A stretch of 64,000 nt of DNA from Ignavibacteriota bacterium (lineage in GTDB: Bacteria; Bacteroidota; Ignavibacteria; Tepidaquicellales; OLB5). Under the pieces are notes generated by a model. It did not search any database and was not told where the DNA came from. It worked only from the letters and a program-made list of their open reading frames with translations. Shown in pieces: positions 43,681 through 54,200 of this stretch (the stretch's first letter is position 1; the number at the start of each line of letters is the position of its first letter). The translations under genes were made by a program, and so were the position numbers. The stretch spans positions 25,843-89,842 of the forward strand of contig RPQH01000004.1 in NCBI GenBank assembly GCA_003820375.1. Direction: 5' to 3'.

Positions 43681-45294
43681 TTACTTTTTTAAATAAAAAT
43701 TCCAAAAGGAATTGTCTAATCTTTCAAAATTTGAAATAACTCTATATGGGGAATCTGAAATATCCTCAATTAAGAGAGTTAGACCTGGATATTTGCTAAA
43801 TTCATCATTAATGGTATTAAACTTAGAAATCCCTCTTTCTTTAACATCAACTTTCTTAAGAGTAAATCCTAAATCATTAGTAAATAGTTTCAAGAGCAAA
43901 TTTGCACATTGCTTGATGTCTCTAACAACTAAAACTCCATTAGCAACTCCAGAATCCAAATTAACTTGGAAAGAAAGAGGATGGTTTTTTTTAAGAACAT
44001 TCGCCCTTTTATCAAAATAATATTTCTCAGCTTTTGTTATTATTTTAAATAATAAGTCGGATTTTTTAAAAATATTTTTAAAAAACAATTCTTCATTTCT
44101 CATCCAAAATGTAAAAGGATGTTTCTCTCTGAATTTGCTGTATTTATCCACAAACTCATTAAGTGTATCATTAAAGTCTTCTTCAATAAGTTTTAATTCT
44201 TCAACAATATCTTTATCTTCAAATATACCTTCAGTTCTAAGAATGTAAATTCTTTTTTTAAAGTATTCAAGTGGAAAACTACTTATTTTATTCTTGTGCT
44301 CATCCTCATTAATAACAGGGATAAATGCAATAACTGGTTTTCCTTGGGCTAAAGTTGCAGCCAATTCAGAGTCTTTTCCTAAAGTATCATTTTCTTGAAT
44401 CATATATATTGTGCATTTTGCTCTTTTTAACATTAAACTTTCAACTAAGCCTTTATTTATTCTATTTAAACAATTAGACTGAGTTGGATCAAAATATCTT
44501 AAATTTAATTCTTTAATTTCTGGTAAATTAAACAGAACATTGATGAAATCATGAGTTTCTTCAAATTCCCAAGTATTTCTCATTGAAGTTGCAATATAAA
44601 TATCCATGAAATCCCATGTTAAAAAAATATCAGTGTTATATAAAGCTATGTCTTGTATTTCATTAATTTTTTTACCTAACTCGTCATAAATTGTTACAAC
44701 CTCTTCGAGTCCACTTTCATTCTCATCATTTCTTTTGCTTAGCTCTTTCATTTCAATTTCTACATTTTTTTTGGTCAAGTATCCATTAAAATATGTATCC
44801 TTTCTGTTAATTATTTTAATATTTATTGCTTTTTCCAATCTATCCAAATATTCTTTTTTTATCACTTCAGGTAATTTTAGATATTCTTTTAAAATATATT
44901 TGAAAGAATTAGAATCTTGCATCTTAATAAATTTCTTATAAGTATGTCTGAAGTTTCCATATAGAAGCATTGCAATTCCTCTAAAAAATACAATTCCATT
45001 TACAAATTCATTGACATTAACAATCCCTTTTCCTTTTGCAAAAAATGTATCAAAAAAAGCATTACTCATTCTATCTTCACCAATTAATAACAACATTTCA
45101 TTAAATTGTTGATAGTTAACCCCAATTTTGTTTATATGTGAGATGATCCTTTCAAAATTATCTTTTACAATTGGTTTTAAAACATCCCAGTTTACATAGT
45201 TTACATTACCACACAAATATTCAACTATCAATATGTAGAAGTCCTTACCAAGTTCCAAATTTAATTCATTTATATTTTCATCTTCGAATTTCAT
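43681..45294 (-). CDS. Protein with nucleoside deoxyribosyltransferase/TIR-like domain, probable defence effector
   Basis: 537 residues. The first ~215 are helical with no known domain. Residues about 220-345 have IYIATSMRNTWEFEETHDF, the RYFDPTQS turn, E-S-L-M-L-K-R-A-K-C-T and GKDSELAATLAQGKPVIAFI, the signature of the deoxyribosyltransferase/TIR-related fold with a catalytic-type glutamate in DSELAA. The C-terminal part is unrecognised. It follows the P-loop ATPase pseudogene by 10 bases. Such pairs act as infection sensors (ATPase) and NAD- or nucleotide-degrading effectors; this role is inferred from the architecture. Confidence 0.7.
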   Translation of the reverse strand: MKFEDENINELNLELGKDFYILIVEYLCGNVNYVNWDVLKPIVKDNFERIISHINKIGVNYQQFNEMLLLIGEDRMSNAFFDTFFAKGKGIVNVNEFVNGIVFFRGIAMLLYGNFRHTYKKFIKMQDSNSFKYILKEYLKLPEVIKKEYLDRLEKAINIKIINRKDTYFNGYLTKKNVEIEMKELSKRNDENESGLEEVVTIYDELGKKINEIQDIALYNTDIFLTWDFMDIYIATSMRNTWEFEETHDFINVLFNLPEIKELNLRYFDPTQSNCLNRINKGLVESLMLKRAKCTIYMIQENDTLGKDSELAATLAQGKPVIAFIPVINEDEHKNKISSFPLEYFKKRIYILRTEGIFEDKDIVEELKLIEEDFNDTLNEFVDKYSKFREKHPFTFWMRNEELFFKNIFKKSDLLFKIITKAEKYYFDKRANVLKKNHPLSFQVNLDSGVANGVLVVRDIKQCANLLLKLFTNDLGFTLKKVDVKERGISKFNTINDEFSKYPGLTLLIEDISDSPYRVISNFERLDNSFWNFYLKK

Positions 45295-45304
45295 GATATT
45301 TATT

Positions 45305-46492
45305 TTAATTTATTTTTCCTTCTTTAAAAAGTCTGAGTCTAATATATGCTTTTATTAATGGGTTTTTAAATCTAAAATTTCCTTTTCCTACTTTTTCCAA
45401 AAGATTTCCCCTTTCATTTTGACATAACTTTCCTAAATTATAGATTACTCCTTGTCTTTTTGTGGCTATACCAGTCAATTTACTATAAGCTTCAACAATA
45501 TCTATTGTTTTAAAAATATTTTGGTCGTTTACTTCACATATAGAGCAAGCTTAAACAACATTTTCGAATTTTGATGTTTTTTTTGATGTAACAATTGCTT
45601 TATGATAAGCATCTTTTATACTTTGGTTAATGTTTTCTAATATTTCTTCCATTGCATGTACAAAATGATTTTGAGAAATAGTTAAATTTTCATTTTGCAA
45701 AGATGTTTTTGCTGAATATTTAGTTATCAAATGAGTATAATGAGGAAAACCGGTAGAATATGATTTAATTAATTGCTTAACATTATCGGTAATAATCATG
45801 TTTAGTTTTTTCAAGCCTTTTGAAATAATATCTTCTATTTCTTCATCCGACATTTTAGGCATTAATACTTGTTTAAGGCATCTCTCTATTGAAGGATGAT
45901 CGCCAATAAGTTCATTCACATTTGTTCCAATTCCTACTATCACAAGGGTTAAATTATCATTGTTGTCTGACATGTCTTTTATTAAATCTGCAAATTGATG
46001 TTTTACTCTTTGATTAACAATTCTATCATATTCATCGAAAATAAAAACTGTTTTATAATCCAAAAGAGCTGATAAAGTCATTATTGCACCTGGAATAATT
46101 TTCCTATCATTATTCAAAAGTTCATTTAATGTAATTTCAATTTTCCCAGATGCTGCTCCAAATCCCATAGCAGGTTTATTAATTTGGAGTTTTAAATTTT
46201 GAAGTGTTCTTTTCCAAATACTTCTAAAGTCATCTGATTTTGAACAAGTAATTTTTACAACTCTTATATCTTCAGTATCAAACAGAAATGGGATCATATT
46301 TGCTAAAGAAGTTTTTCCTACTCCCCTTTCACCATATAAAACTGCATGTTCACCCTTTTGCATAATTGTTTCATATAGTTTTCTAATTTGTAATATTCTT
46401 CCCGAAAATAATTCTCTTGTTTTAATAGGTGCAGTGGTGAGAAGATTATATCTAATTCCTTAATCTTTTTGAAATAATACTCTTCAATCATA
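45305..46492 (-). pseudogene. P-loop (STAND/AAA-type) ATPase with a frameshift and an in-frame stop
   Basis: The intact middle (46363-45551) has Walker A GERGVGKTSLAN and Walker B VFIFDEYDRI. Upstream in the same frame, without an ATG, the sequence reads TAPIKTRELFSGRILQIRKL, the usual lead-in to this Walker A; the only good start (ATG 46492, MIEEYYFKKIKELDIIFSP) is in another frame, so a frameshift lies near 46425-46440. Downstream, TAA at 45551 is followed in frame by a winged-helix-like tail ending NFRFKNPLIKAYIRLRLF at 45305. Both breaks are within otherwise conserved sequence, so the gene is probably dead or needs recoding. Confidence 0.8.
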
Positions 46493-47235
46493 AAAATAAA
46501 TTTTTCTTTTTAAATATTTTTCCGCAAATCTCCATCACAGCAAGTCTCAGGTGGTATTACGTTGTGTGCAGTATATTGTAGTTAAGTGGTAAGCGTAATG
46601 GTTAAATTTATAAATTATTGATAAAATAATCAATTACAATTTATTTAATGTCGCAAAACCAGTAACATATTGCGAAATAGTGAAATAGTGAGATAGTGAA
46701 ATGGTGAAATGGGGGTTTAATCCGTGTAAATCTGTTTTTTTCTGTGTTATCTGCCTACCCCGGGGACTCGGTGGCGTTCTAAAAGGCGGGTTTATTGAGG
46801 TTTATCTGTTTCATTTATGGGATTGCTTCACATCTTATTTAAATAATTTTTCTATGAGGAAGAACCTGTTTTTCTAAAAAATGCGTACTTTTAAGCCGGG
46901 TTCGCAATTTCTCTCCCTTCGCTGCGGTACTTTCACTTTAAACCGTTTAAACATCATTTTTTTATGATTTGCGTCATTGTTTTCAAACCGTTGTTTTTCT
47001 AATTTAGTATTCTTAAGTGAAGAGATATTTTACTTCTGCCCCATGTGCCGGAAATATCTCTGTAAATGGTTTGTTTAGATTTTTAATTCTATTTAATTTT
47101 GAACAGCATAAACTGCGCAATTATAAAATTGGAAACTAGTATAACACATCGGAATTTTTCTACATATCCACGTACACCCGTAGTATATCACAAAACACAT
47201 AATTTACAAAATAACAATTTAAGGAGTTAAAACTC
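46493..47235. other. Intergenic region with octamer array and inverted repeat, upstream of gdhA
   Basis: Holds a tandem array of about five copies of the 8-base unit AGTGAAAT (46673-46712) and, at 46724-46756, CCGTGTAAATCTG through TCTGTGTTATCTGC, the right inverted repeat matching 43311-43350. The remaining ~450 bases before gdhA contain its promoter, not identified. Confidence 0.65.
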
Positions 47236-48603
47236 ATGTTTAAACTTACGTCAGTAATTAGTGATGTAATCGAGAAGATAAAACAAAAAGATCCGGCACA
47301 ACCGGAATTTCATCAGGCTGCAGAAGAAGTACTTGTTACACTTGAGCCCACAGTTGCAAAACATCCTGAGTTTGTGAAAGCAAAAATTTACGAACGCATT
47401 GTAGAGCCCGACAGACTTATCCATTTCAGAGTACCATGGGTAGATGATAATGGCGAAGTACAGGTTAACAGAGGTTTCAGAGTAGAGTTCAATAATGCAA
47501 TCGGTCCTTACAAAGGCGGTTTAAGATTCCACCCATCAGTAAACATGGGTATATTAAAATTCCTCGGCTTCGAGCAGATATTCAAAAATGCATTAACCAC
47601 ATTGCCTATGGGCGGTGGAAAAGGCGGCTCTGATTTCGATCCTAAAGGCAAATCAGACGAAGAAGTAATGAGATTCTGCCAGGCATTCATGAGAGAATTA
47701 TTCAGATTCATCGGCCCCGACAGAGACGTTCCCGCAGGCGACATTGGCGTTGGCGGAAGAGAGATTGGTTTCATGTACGGCTATTACAAAAAAATCGTGA
47801 ACGAGCATACCGGTGTATTAACAGGAAAAGGTATGGAGTTCGGCGGAAGCTTAATCCGCCCCGAAGCAACAGGTTACGGTACGGTTTATTTTGCAGCAGA
47901 AATGTTAGCAACAAGAAACCTTGATTTCAAGGGTAAGAGAGTTGCAATCAGCGGTTCAGGCAACGTTTGCCAGTATGCAATAGAGAAAGTAAACCACCTC
48001 GGCGGTTTGGCAATCACAGCATCAGATTCAAACGGAACAATCGTTGACGAAAAAGGAATCAGCGGTGACAAGTGGAGCTATTTAATGGACCTCAAGAACG
48101 TCAGAAGAGGAAGAATTAAAGAGTACGCTGATAAATACGGTGCAAAATACTACGAAGGCAAGAGCGTATGGGATGTAGTAAAAGAAGAGGGATTGAAGAT
48201 AGACGTTGCATTACCGTGCGCAACACAGAACGAATTGAATTCATCACTTGCTGAAGGTTTAGTAAAAGCAGGATGTTACTGCGTATCAGAAGGTGCAAAC
48301 ATGCCTTCAAACCTTGAAGCAATAAAAATATACCAGGACAATAATTTCTTATACGGCCCGGCAAAAGCAGCTAATGCAGGCGGAGTTGCAGTATCAGGTC
48401 TTGAAATGTCACAGAACAGCATGAGACTGCTCTGGTCAAGAGAAGAAGTAGATGCTAAATTACTCGGAATTATGAAGAGCATTCACAAATCATGTCTTGA
48501 TGCAGCTGACGTTTATGGCAAGAAGGGTGATTATTTAATGGGTGCAAACATTGCAGGCTTCTTAAAAGTAGCAAACGCAATGTTAGCTTATGGAATAGTA
48601 TAA
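47236..48603 (+). CDS. gdhA: Glutamate dehydrogenase, NADP-type
   Basis: 455 residues, the normal length of hexameric bacterial GdhA (about 445-455), with a good ribosome site (AAGGAG). Characteristic segments: NAIGPYKGGLRFHPSVN, LPMGGGKGGSDFDPKGKSD with the catalytic lysine, DVPAGDIGVGGREIG, and the Rossmann motif ISGSGNVCQYA. It makes glutamate from 2-oxoglutarate and ammonium with NAD(P)H. It precedes an oxidoreductase operon that contains an NADPH-type module. A hairpin at 48643-48683 follows. Confidence 0.95.
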   Translation: MFKLTSVISDVIEKIKQKDPAQPEFHQAAEEVLVTLEPTVAKHPEFVKAKIYERIVEPDRLIHFRVPWVDDNGEVQVNRGFRVEFNNAIGPYKGGLRFHPSVNMGILKFLGFEQIFKNALTTLPMGGGKGGSDFDPKGKSDEEVMRFCQAFMRELFRFIGPDRDVPAGDIGVGGREIGFMYGYYKKIVNEHTGVLTGKGMEFGGSLIRPEATGYGTVYFAAEMLATRNLDFKGKRVAISGSGNVCQYAIEKVNHLGGLAITASDSNGTIVDEKGISGDKWSYLMDLKNVRRGRIKEYADKYGAKYYEGKSVWDVVKEEGLKIDVALPCATQNELNSSLAEGLVKAGCYCVSEGANMPSNLEAIKIYQDNNFLYGPAKAANAGGVAVSGLEMSQNSMRLLWSREEVDAKLLGIMKSIHKSCLDAADVYGKKGDYLMGANIAGFLKVANAMLAYGIV

Positions 48604-48642
48604 TTAAGTAAGAATACATTACGGTATGGAAATCTGATAACT

Positions 48643-48683
48643 AAGGGCTTGTGTAATTCTGGAAATATGGATACGCAAGCCCT
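48643..48683 (+). terminator. Hairpin after gdhA
   Basis: AAGGGCTTGTGTA and TACGCAAGCCCTT pair over 13 positions with one G-T. No clear T-run follows, so it may end transcription weakly or stabilise the 3' end. Confidence 0.6.
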
Positions 48684-48718
48684 TGTTCAATTACGAATAA
48701 CGAGTTGAGTTTATAAGG

Positions 48719-48868
48719 TTCATAAGGTTTATAAGGTTTATAAGGTTTGTAAGGTTCATAAGGTTGGAAGTTAGAAGTTGGAAGTTAGAAATTGGGAGTT
48801 GGATACGTTTCACATTTGACATCTGACATTTGACGTTTCACATTTGACGTTTCACGTTTCACGTTTGA
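48719..48868 (+). repeat. Three consecutive short tandem arrays
   Basis: First about six copies of a 9-base unit AGGTTYATA, then about five copies of the 7-base unit AGTTGGA/AGTTAGA, then about eight copies of a 7-base unit ACATTTG/ACGTTTC. All lie between gdhA and the NuoE-like gene. Confidence 0.85.
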
Positions 48869-48907
48869 CAAAACAAGATTAATACACAATAGAAAAATTT
48901 TAAAAAG

Positions 48908-49438
48908 ATGAGAGTTGCAAGATTACATAAGAACGGCAGTTCTGTAAAAGTTTTAAAACCGGTTGACATTTCATTGATGGACCCTTTAATAGAGAAATAC
49001 AAAGGGAAGAAAGGCAGCCTGATACCATTGCTCCAGGGAACGCAGAATTTATACGGCTATATTCCCCGCGAGGCATTTCAGAAGCTTGCAAGCGACACGG
49101 GCTTGAAAATAAGCGAGATGTACGGAGTGGCAACATTCTATGCGCAGTTCAGGCTGAGCCCTGTCGGTAAGAACATCATCCGTATGTGCCACGGTACGGC
49201 ATGCCACGTGCAGAACGTAACGGCTGTTACCGAAGACCTGATTGATGAGCTGAAGATAAAAGACGGCGAAACAACCGAAGACGGGCTATTTACACTGGAA
49301 ACAGTTGCATGCCTCGGGTGCTGTTCGCTGGCTCCTGTTATGATGATTGGCGAAGAAACGCATGGCAAGCTTGACGGGAAAAAAGCTGTGAAGATTATTA
49401 AAGACATGAGAAGAAAAGAAGTAACAAGTAAAAATTAA
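48908..49438 (+). CDS. NuoE-like [2Fe-2S] subunit of an NADH-linked oxidoreductase
   Basis: 176 residues; the family is usually about 160-180. After a short basic N-terminus the thioredoxin-like fold carries two cysteine pairs, CHGTACHVQNV and CLGCCSLAP, ligating one [2Fe-2S] cluster. It passes electrons to or from the flavin subunit encoded 36 bases downstream. Homologues occur in complex I, in bifurcating hydrogenases and in NAD-linked formate dehydrogenases; the partner at 51288 decides which. Confidence 0.9.
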   Translation: MRVARLHKNGSSVKVLKPVDISLMDPLIEKYKGKKGSLIPLLQGTQNLYGYIPREAFQKLASDTGLKISEMYGVATFYAQFRLSPVGKNIIRMCHGTACHVQNVTAVTEDLIDELKIKDGETTEDGLFTLETVACLGCCSLAPVMMIGEETHGKLDGKKAVKIIKDMRRKEVTSKN

Positions 49439-49474
49439 AAATTATACCAGTATAATATTCCACATTCATAGAAA

Positions 49475-51253
49475 ATGGAAAACACTAAAATAATAGTCGG
49501 ACTTGGAAGCTGCGGATTAGCTGCAGGCGCCGGAAAAGTTTACGATGAATTCAAAAGAATAAAAGAAGCCGATAACCTTGTATTCGAATTAAAGAAAACA
49601 AGCTGTATCGGAATGTGCTACAATGAGCCGCTGGTTGAAGTTATAGACGAGACCGGTTCATATCTCTACGGCAAAGTAGATGTAAAAATGGCTGATGAGA
49701 TAATAGACAAGCACTTAAACAAGTTTTCTCCGATAAAAGAATTTATCGTCAGTTCAGACCAGTTCGAAACTAAAGACGGAACATTCCTCAACGGGCAGGT
49801 AAGAATAGCACTGAGAGACTGCGGTTACATTGACCCCGAATCAATAGAAGAGTATGAAGCAAGGCAGGGCTATGAAGCAATCAAGAAAATATTAAATGAG
49901 AAGATAAAAGATACCGACGTAATACAAATAGTAATGGATTCCGGCTTAAGAGGCAGGGGCGGCGCAGGCTTTTCAACGGGAATGAAATGGAAATTCTGCA
50001 ACAATTATAAAGCTCCCAATAAATATATAATCTGCAATGCAGATGAAGGTGACCCGGGAGCATTCATGGACAGGTCACTTCTGGAAGGCGACCCGCATGC
50101 AGTTCTTGAAGGAATGATAATAGGTGCTTATGCAATCGGTGCGACAGAAGGAATAATATACTGCCGTGCAGAGTATCCGCTGGCAATCAAGAGATTGAAC
50201 ATTGCATTAGACCAGGCAAGGAAAAAAGGATACCTCGGAGAGAACATTTTCGGGATTGAAGGATGGAATTTTGATATCAGAATAAAAGAAGGTGCCGGAG
50301 CTTTTGTCTGCGGTGAAGAAACAGCTCTGATGGCATCAATTGAAGGTGAAAGAGGGATGCCGAGAAAGCGTCCCCCGTTTCCTGCTGAATCAGGATTATG
50401 GAAATCACCGTCAAATATTAACAATGTAGAGTCATTTTCAAATATTCCGTGGATAATAAATAACGGGCCGGCTGCTTATGCACAATACGGTACTGAAAAA
50501 AGCAAAGGAACAAAAGTATTTGCTTTAACAGGAAAAATTAAAAACGGCGGGCTGGTAGAAGTACCTATGGGTATTTCGATCAAGGATATAGTTTATAAGC
50601 TAGGCGGCGGAATAATAGATGATAAGAAATTCAAGGCAGTTCAGCTTGGCGGACCGTCAGGCGGATGTATACCTGAATACTTATCTGATACAATGATTGA
50701 TTACGATTCAGTTGTTGCGACAGGTGCTATCATGGGTTCAGGCGGTATGGTTGTGATGGATGAAACAACCTGCATGGTGGATATTGCCAGGTTCTTCCTG
50801 GATTTCACACAGAAGGAATCATGCGGTAAGTGCACATTCTGCAGAATAGGTACGAAGAGAATGCTTGAAATACTTACACGTATAACCGAAGGTGAAGGAA
50901 AAGTCGGCGATATAGAAATGCTGGAAGAGCTTGCAAGCCAGATACGCGATGCTTCATTATGCGGGCTCGGAAATTCGGCACCAAACCCGGTGCTTACAAC
51001 AATAAAGTATTTCAGGGACGAATATGAAGCACATATAAGAGATAAGAAATGCCCGGCATTATGCTGTAAGAAGCTGTTGACATACACAGTCATTCCCGAT
51101 AAATGCACAGGATGTGTTGTATGCAAAAGAGCCTGTCCTGCAAATGCAATAGACGGCGATAAGAAGGTAGTGCATTTTATTCACCAGGAATTATGCACAA
51201 AGTGCGGAGCTTGTTACTCTAAGTGCAAGTTCGAAGCGATACAATTAAATTAA
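49475..51253 (+). CDS. NuoF/HydB-like flavoprotein subunit with extra iron-sulfur domains
   Basis: 592 residues. Residues 1-110 are a thioredoxin-like [2Fe-2S] domain; then the FMN- and NADH-binding core (GLRGRGGAGFSTGMKW, NADEGDPGAFMDR, EETALMASIEGERG), the 4Fe-4S site ESCGKCTFCRIGTKRML and a C-terminal double ferredoxin (CTGCVVCKRACPANAI, CTKCGACYSKCKFEAI). This longer form, not that of complex I, is used in electron-bifurcating hydrogenases and related soluble complexes. The gene is followed by the NuoG-like fusion after 34 bases. Confidence 0.9.
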   Translation: MENTKIIVGLGSCGLAAGAGKVYDEFKRIKEADNLVFELKKTSCIGMCYNEPLVEVIDETGSYLYGKVDVKMADEIIDKHLNKFSPIKEFIVSSDQFETKDGTFLNGQVRIALRDCGYIDPESIEEYEARQGYEAIKKILNEKIKDTDVIQIVMDSGLRGRGGAGFSTGMKWKFCNNYKAPNKYIICNADEGDPGAFMDRSLLEGDPHAVLEGMIIGAYAIGATEGIIYCRAEYPLAIKRLNIALDQARKKGYLGENIFGIEGWNFDIRIKEGAGAFVCGEETALMASIEGERGMPRKRPPFPAESGLWKSPSNINNVESFSNIPWIINNGPAAYAQYGTEKSKGTKVFALTGKIKNGGLVEVPMGISIKDIVYKLGGGIIDDKKFKAVQLGGPSGGCIPEYLSDTMIDYDSVVATGAIMGSGGMVVMDETTCMVDIARFFLDFTQKESCGKCTFCRIGTKRMLEILTRITEGEGKVGDIEMLEELASQIRDASLCGLGNSAPNPVLTTIKYFRDEYEAHIRDKKCPALCCKKLLTYTVIPDKCTGCVVCKRACPANAIDGDKKVVHFIHQELCTKCGACYSKCKFEAIQLN

Positions 51254-51287
51254 GAATCAAAAATTTTTACTTGAATATACACCGCTC

Positions 51288-54200
51288 ATGGAAAAAGTGA
51301 ACGTAATACTAAACGGAAAATTAACACAAGCAGTAAAAGGCGAAACAATATTGCAATTGGCACGCAGGGAAGGGATTGAGATACCTACTTTGTGCCACGA
51401 TGAACGGCTTGAACCATACTCATCCTGTTATTTATGCGTAGTTGAGGTGGAAAAAATGAGAGGACTTCAGCCATCATGCTCTACAAAAGTAAATGAAGGC
51501 ATGAAGATAAATACCGATAATGAAAAAGTACACAAATCACGAAAAGGCGCACTGGACCTGCTGCTCAGCAACCACTATGCAGATTGTGTTGCACCGTGTA
51601 AGTTAAGATGCCCTGCCGGAGTTGATGTTCAGGGTTATGTTGCAATGGTGAACAAAGGCATGTACAGGGAAGCAATTGAGATAATCAAGAAGACCAATCC
51701 CCTGCCGGCAATTTGCGGAAGAGTTTGCGTAAGACCGTGTGAAGTTGCTTGCAGAAGAAATCTTGTTGAAGGCGTTGGAGTCGGAATTGATTATATTAAA
51801 AGATATGCATCAGATATAGACCTTAATTCGGAAAATAAGTTTAAGCCGGAAGTAAAGCCAAATACGGGAAAAAGAGTTGCAGTTATTGGTGCAGGTCCCG
51901 GTGGATTGACATCTGCTTACTATCTTGCAATTGAAGGACATGAAGTAGAAGTTTATGAAGCTAACCCGCACGCAGGCGGAATGCTGAGATATGGTATTCC
52001 TCCCTACCGCTTGCCTAATGAAATAATTGATGCTGAAGTAAATAATGTAACAGAGCTTGGACCGGTTATCCATTACAATAAAAAGCTTGGTGAAAATGTA
52101 AGCTATGATGAATTAAAAAGTAATTTTGATTCCGTAATATTAACTATAGGTTCACAATCAGGTACAAGTATTGGCTGTGAAGGAGATGATGCTGAGAATG
52201 TTATATCGGGAATAGATTTCCTGAGAAATATGGAAATGACAGGTAACAGGTACGATTTCAGCGGCAAAACAGTTGCAGTTATCGGCGGCGGCAATACAGC
52301 AATGGATTGCTGCAGGACAGCAATGAGATGCGGAGCGAAAAAAGTATATGTGATTTACAGAAGAACTGAAAAAGAAATGCCGGCTAACCCGATTGAAATT
52401 CACGAGTCTAAGCTTGAAGGCATTGAATACATGTTCTTAACTGCACCGTCAAAAGTTAACAAAGATGAGAACGGAAAGCTGAAGACTTTATCATGTGTTA
52501 AGATGGAACTTGGCGAGCCGGATGCATCGGGAAGAAGAAGACCGGTTAAAGTTGAAGGTTCGGAATTTGATATAGAGCTTGACGTAATCCTTGCCGCTAT
52601 AGGACAGAAAACAATTGTTAATTTCATTGATGATATTAATAATAACTCCGATGTACCGCTTCAATTAACCAAATGGGGAGATGTGGCGGCAGATAAAAAG
52701 ACATTGCAGACATCTATTCCAAATGTATTTGCTGCTGGTGACGGTGTTACAGGTCCTGCAACATTGATAGAAGCAATTGCACAGGGAAGAAAAGCTGCAA
52801 AGAGCTGTCATAACTTTATGATGGACTTGCCTATCGAAGAAGATGAATTTGAATTTATCAGCAAGAAAGATGTTTTCCAGAAACAGGCAAAAGAAGATTA
52901 TGAAGATGTGTTTGAACACCAGTCAAGAGAAGAAATGCCGACCATCGATGCCGATAAGAGAAATAATTTCAAAGAAGTTGAGCTGGGTTACTCGGCTAAA
53001 GCCGCATTTAATGAAACATTACGCTGTTTAGAATGCGGATGTACTGAATATTACACATGCGACCTTAAGAAATACAGCACACAATATAAAGCAGAGCAAA
53101 ATAAATTTGCATGGGATTATAAGAAATACCAGGTTGATTTCTCTCATCCATTCATAGAAATTGATAATAATAAATGTATCTTATGCTCACGCTGTGTAAG
53201 GATATGCAAAGATGTTGTAAATGCAAATGCTATAGGTCTTGTCAACAGGGGATTTGAAACCTTTGTTGCTCCAAGCTTAAGAACATCCCTTACAGAAACA
53301 GACTGTGAGTCATGCGGGATGTGTATATCAACATGCCCGACTGCTGCAATAGCAGAGAACTTCAATTTCAAGCCGGGACCGTTCCTGCTTGATACTTTTG
53401 ATACCGTATGTAACTACTGTTCAATAGGATGTGAATTAACTTTACAACATAAAAACGACTTCTTTGTTAAAGCAACGGGTAAAGAGGGGCTTATAAATAA
53501 AGACGGTAATATCTGCAGATTAGGAAAATTCGGCTACAGGTATTTAAATGACGGTGACAGGATTACAAAACCGCTTGTTAAAACAGAACGCGGATTTTTG
53601 GAGATAAGCTACGATGAAGCATATAAGCTTATTAAAGAGAAATTCAATAATACCAAACCTGATGAAAATGCAGTATTTGCAGGCGCAAGATTAACCAATG
53701 AAGAAATGTACCTTGCAAAACGCTTTGCAATTGAAGGATTAATAACGAAGAATATAACAAGCTTCCAGTATTTAGACCGCGGAAGCAGTTATGAAAATAT
53801 TTCCGAAACTAACGTTCAGTTTGAACAAGTCGAAAAAGCTAATAATATTGTAGTTTTCGGTTCTGAATTAAATTACGAGAACCCGGTACTCGGATACATG
53901 GTAAACAATGCAAGAGCTAAAAATAATGCAAAGCTTACTATAGTTACCGGTGATGAAAATAACAGGATGCTCAAAAAAGCAGATAAAGTAGTTATGGTTA
54001 AATCATATTATTACTTTATCAAAGCCATGAACTTCTACTATCTTTCACACAACCAGGAAAACAGGATATTTATAGACGACAATTGTGAAAACTATGAAGA
54101 TTACATTAACAAGCTTATGACAGAAGATTTCAGCCACTTGCTTAAAGAGGCCGGAATTTGCTGTGAAGAATGCCTGATAGAGCTGGCAGATGACGTGAAC

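Noticed and set aside
50128..51126. Minus-strand open frames over the NuoF-like gene
   Set aside because: Antisense shadows of a well-conserved gene with strong codon constraint.
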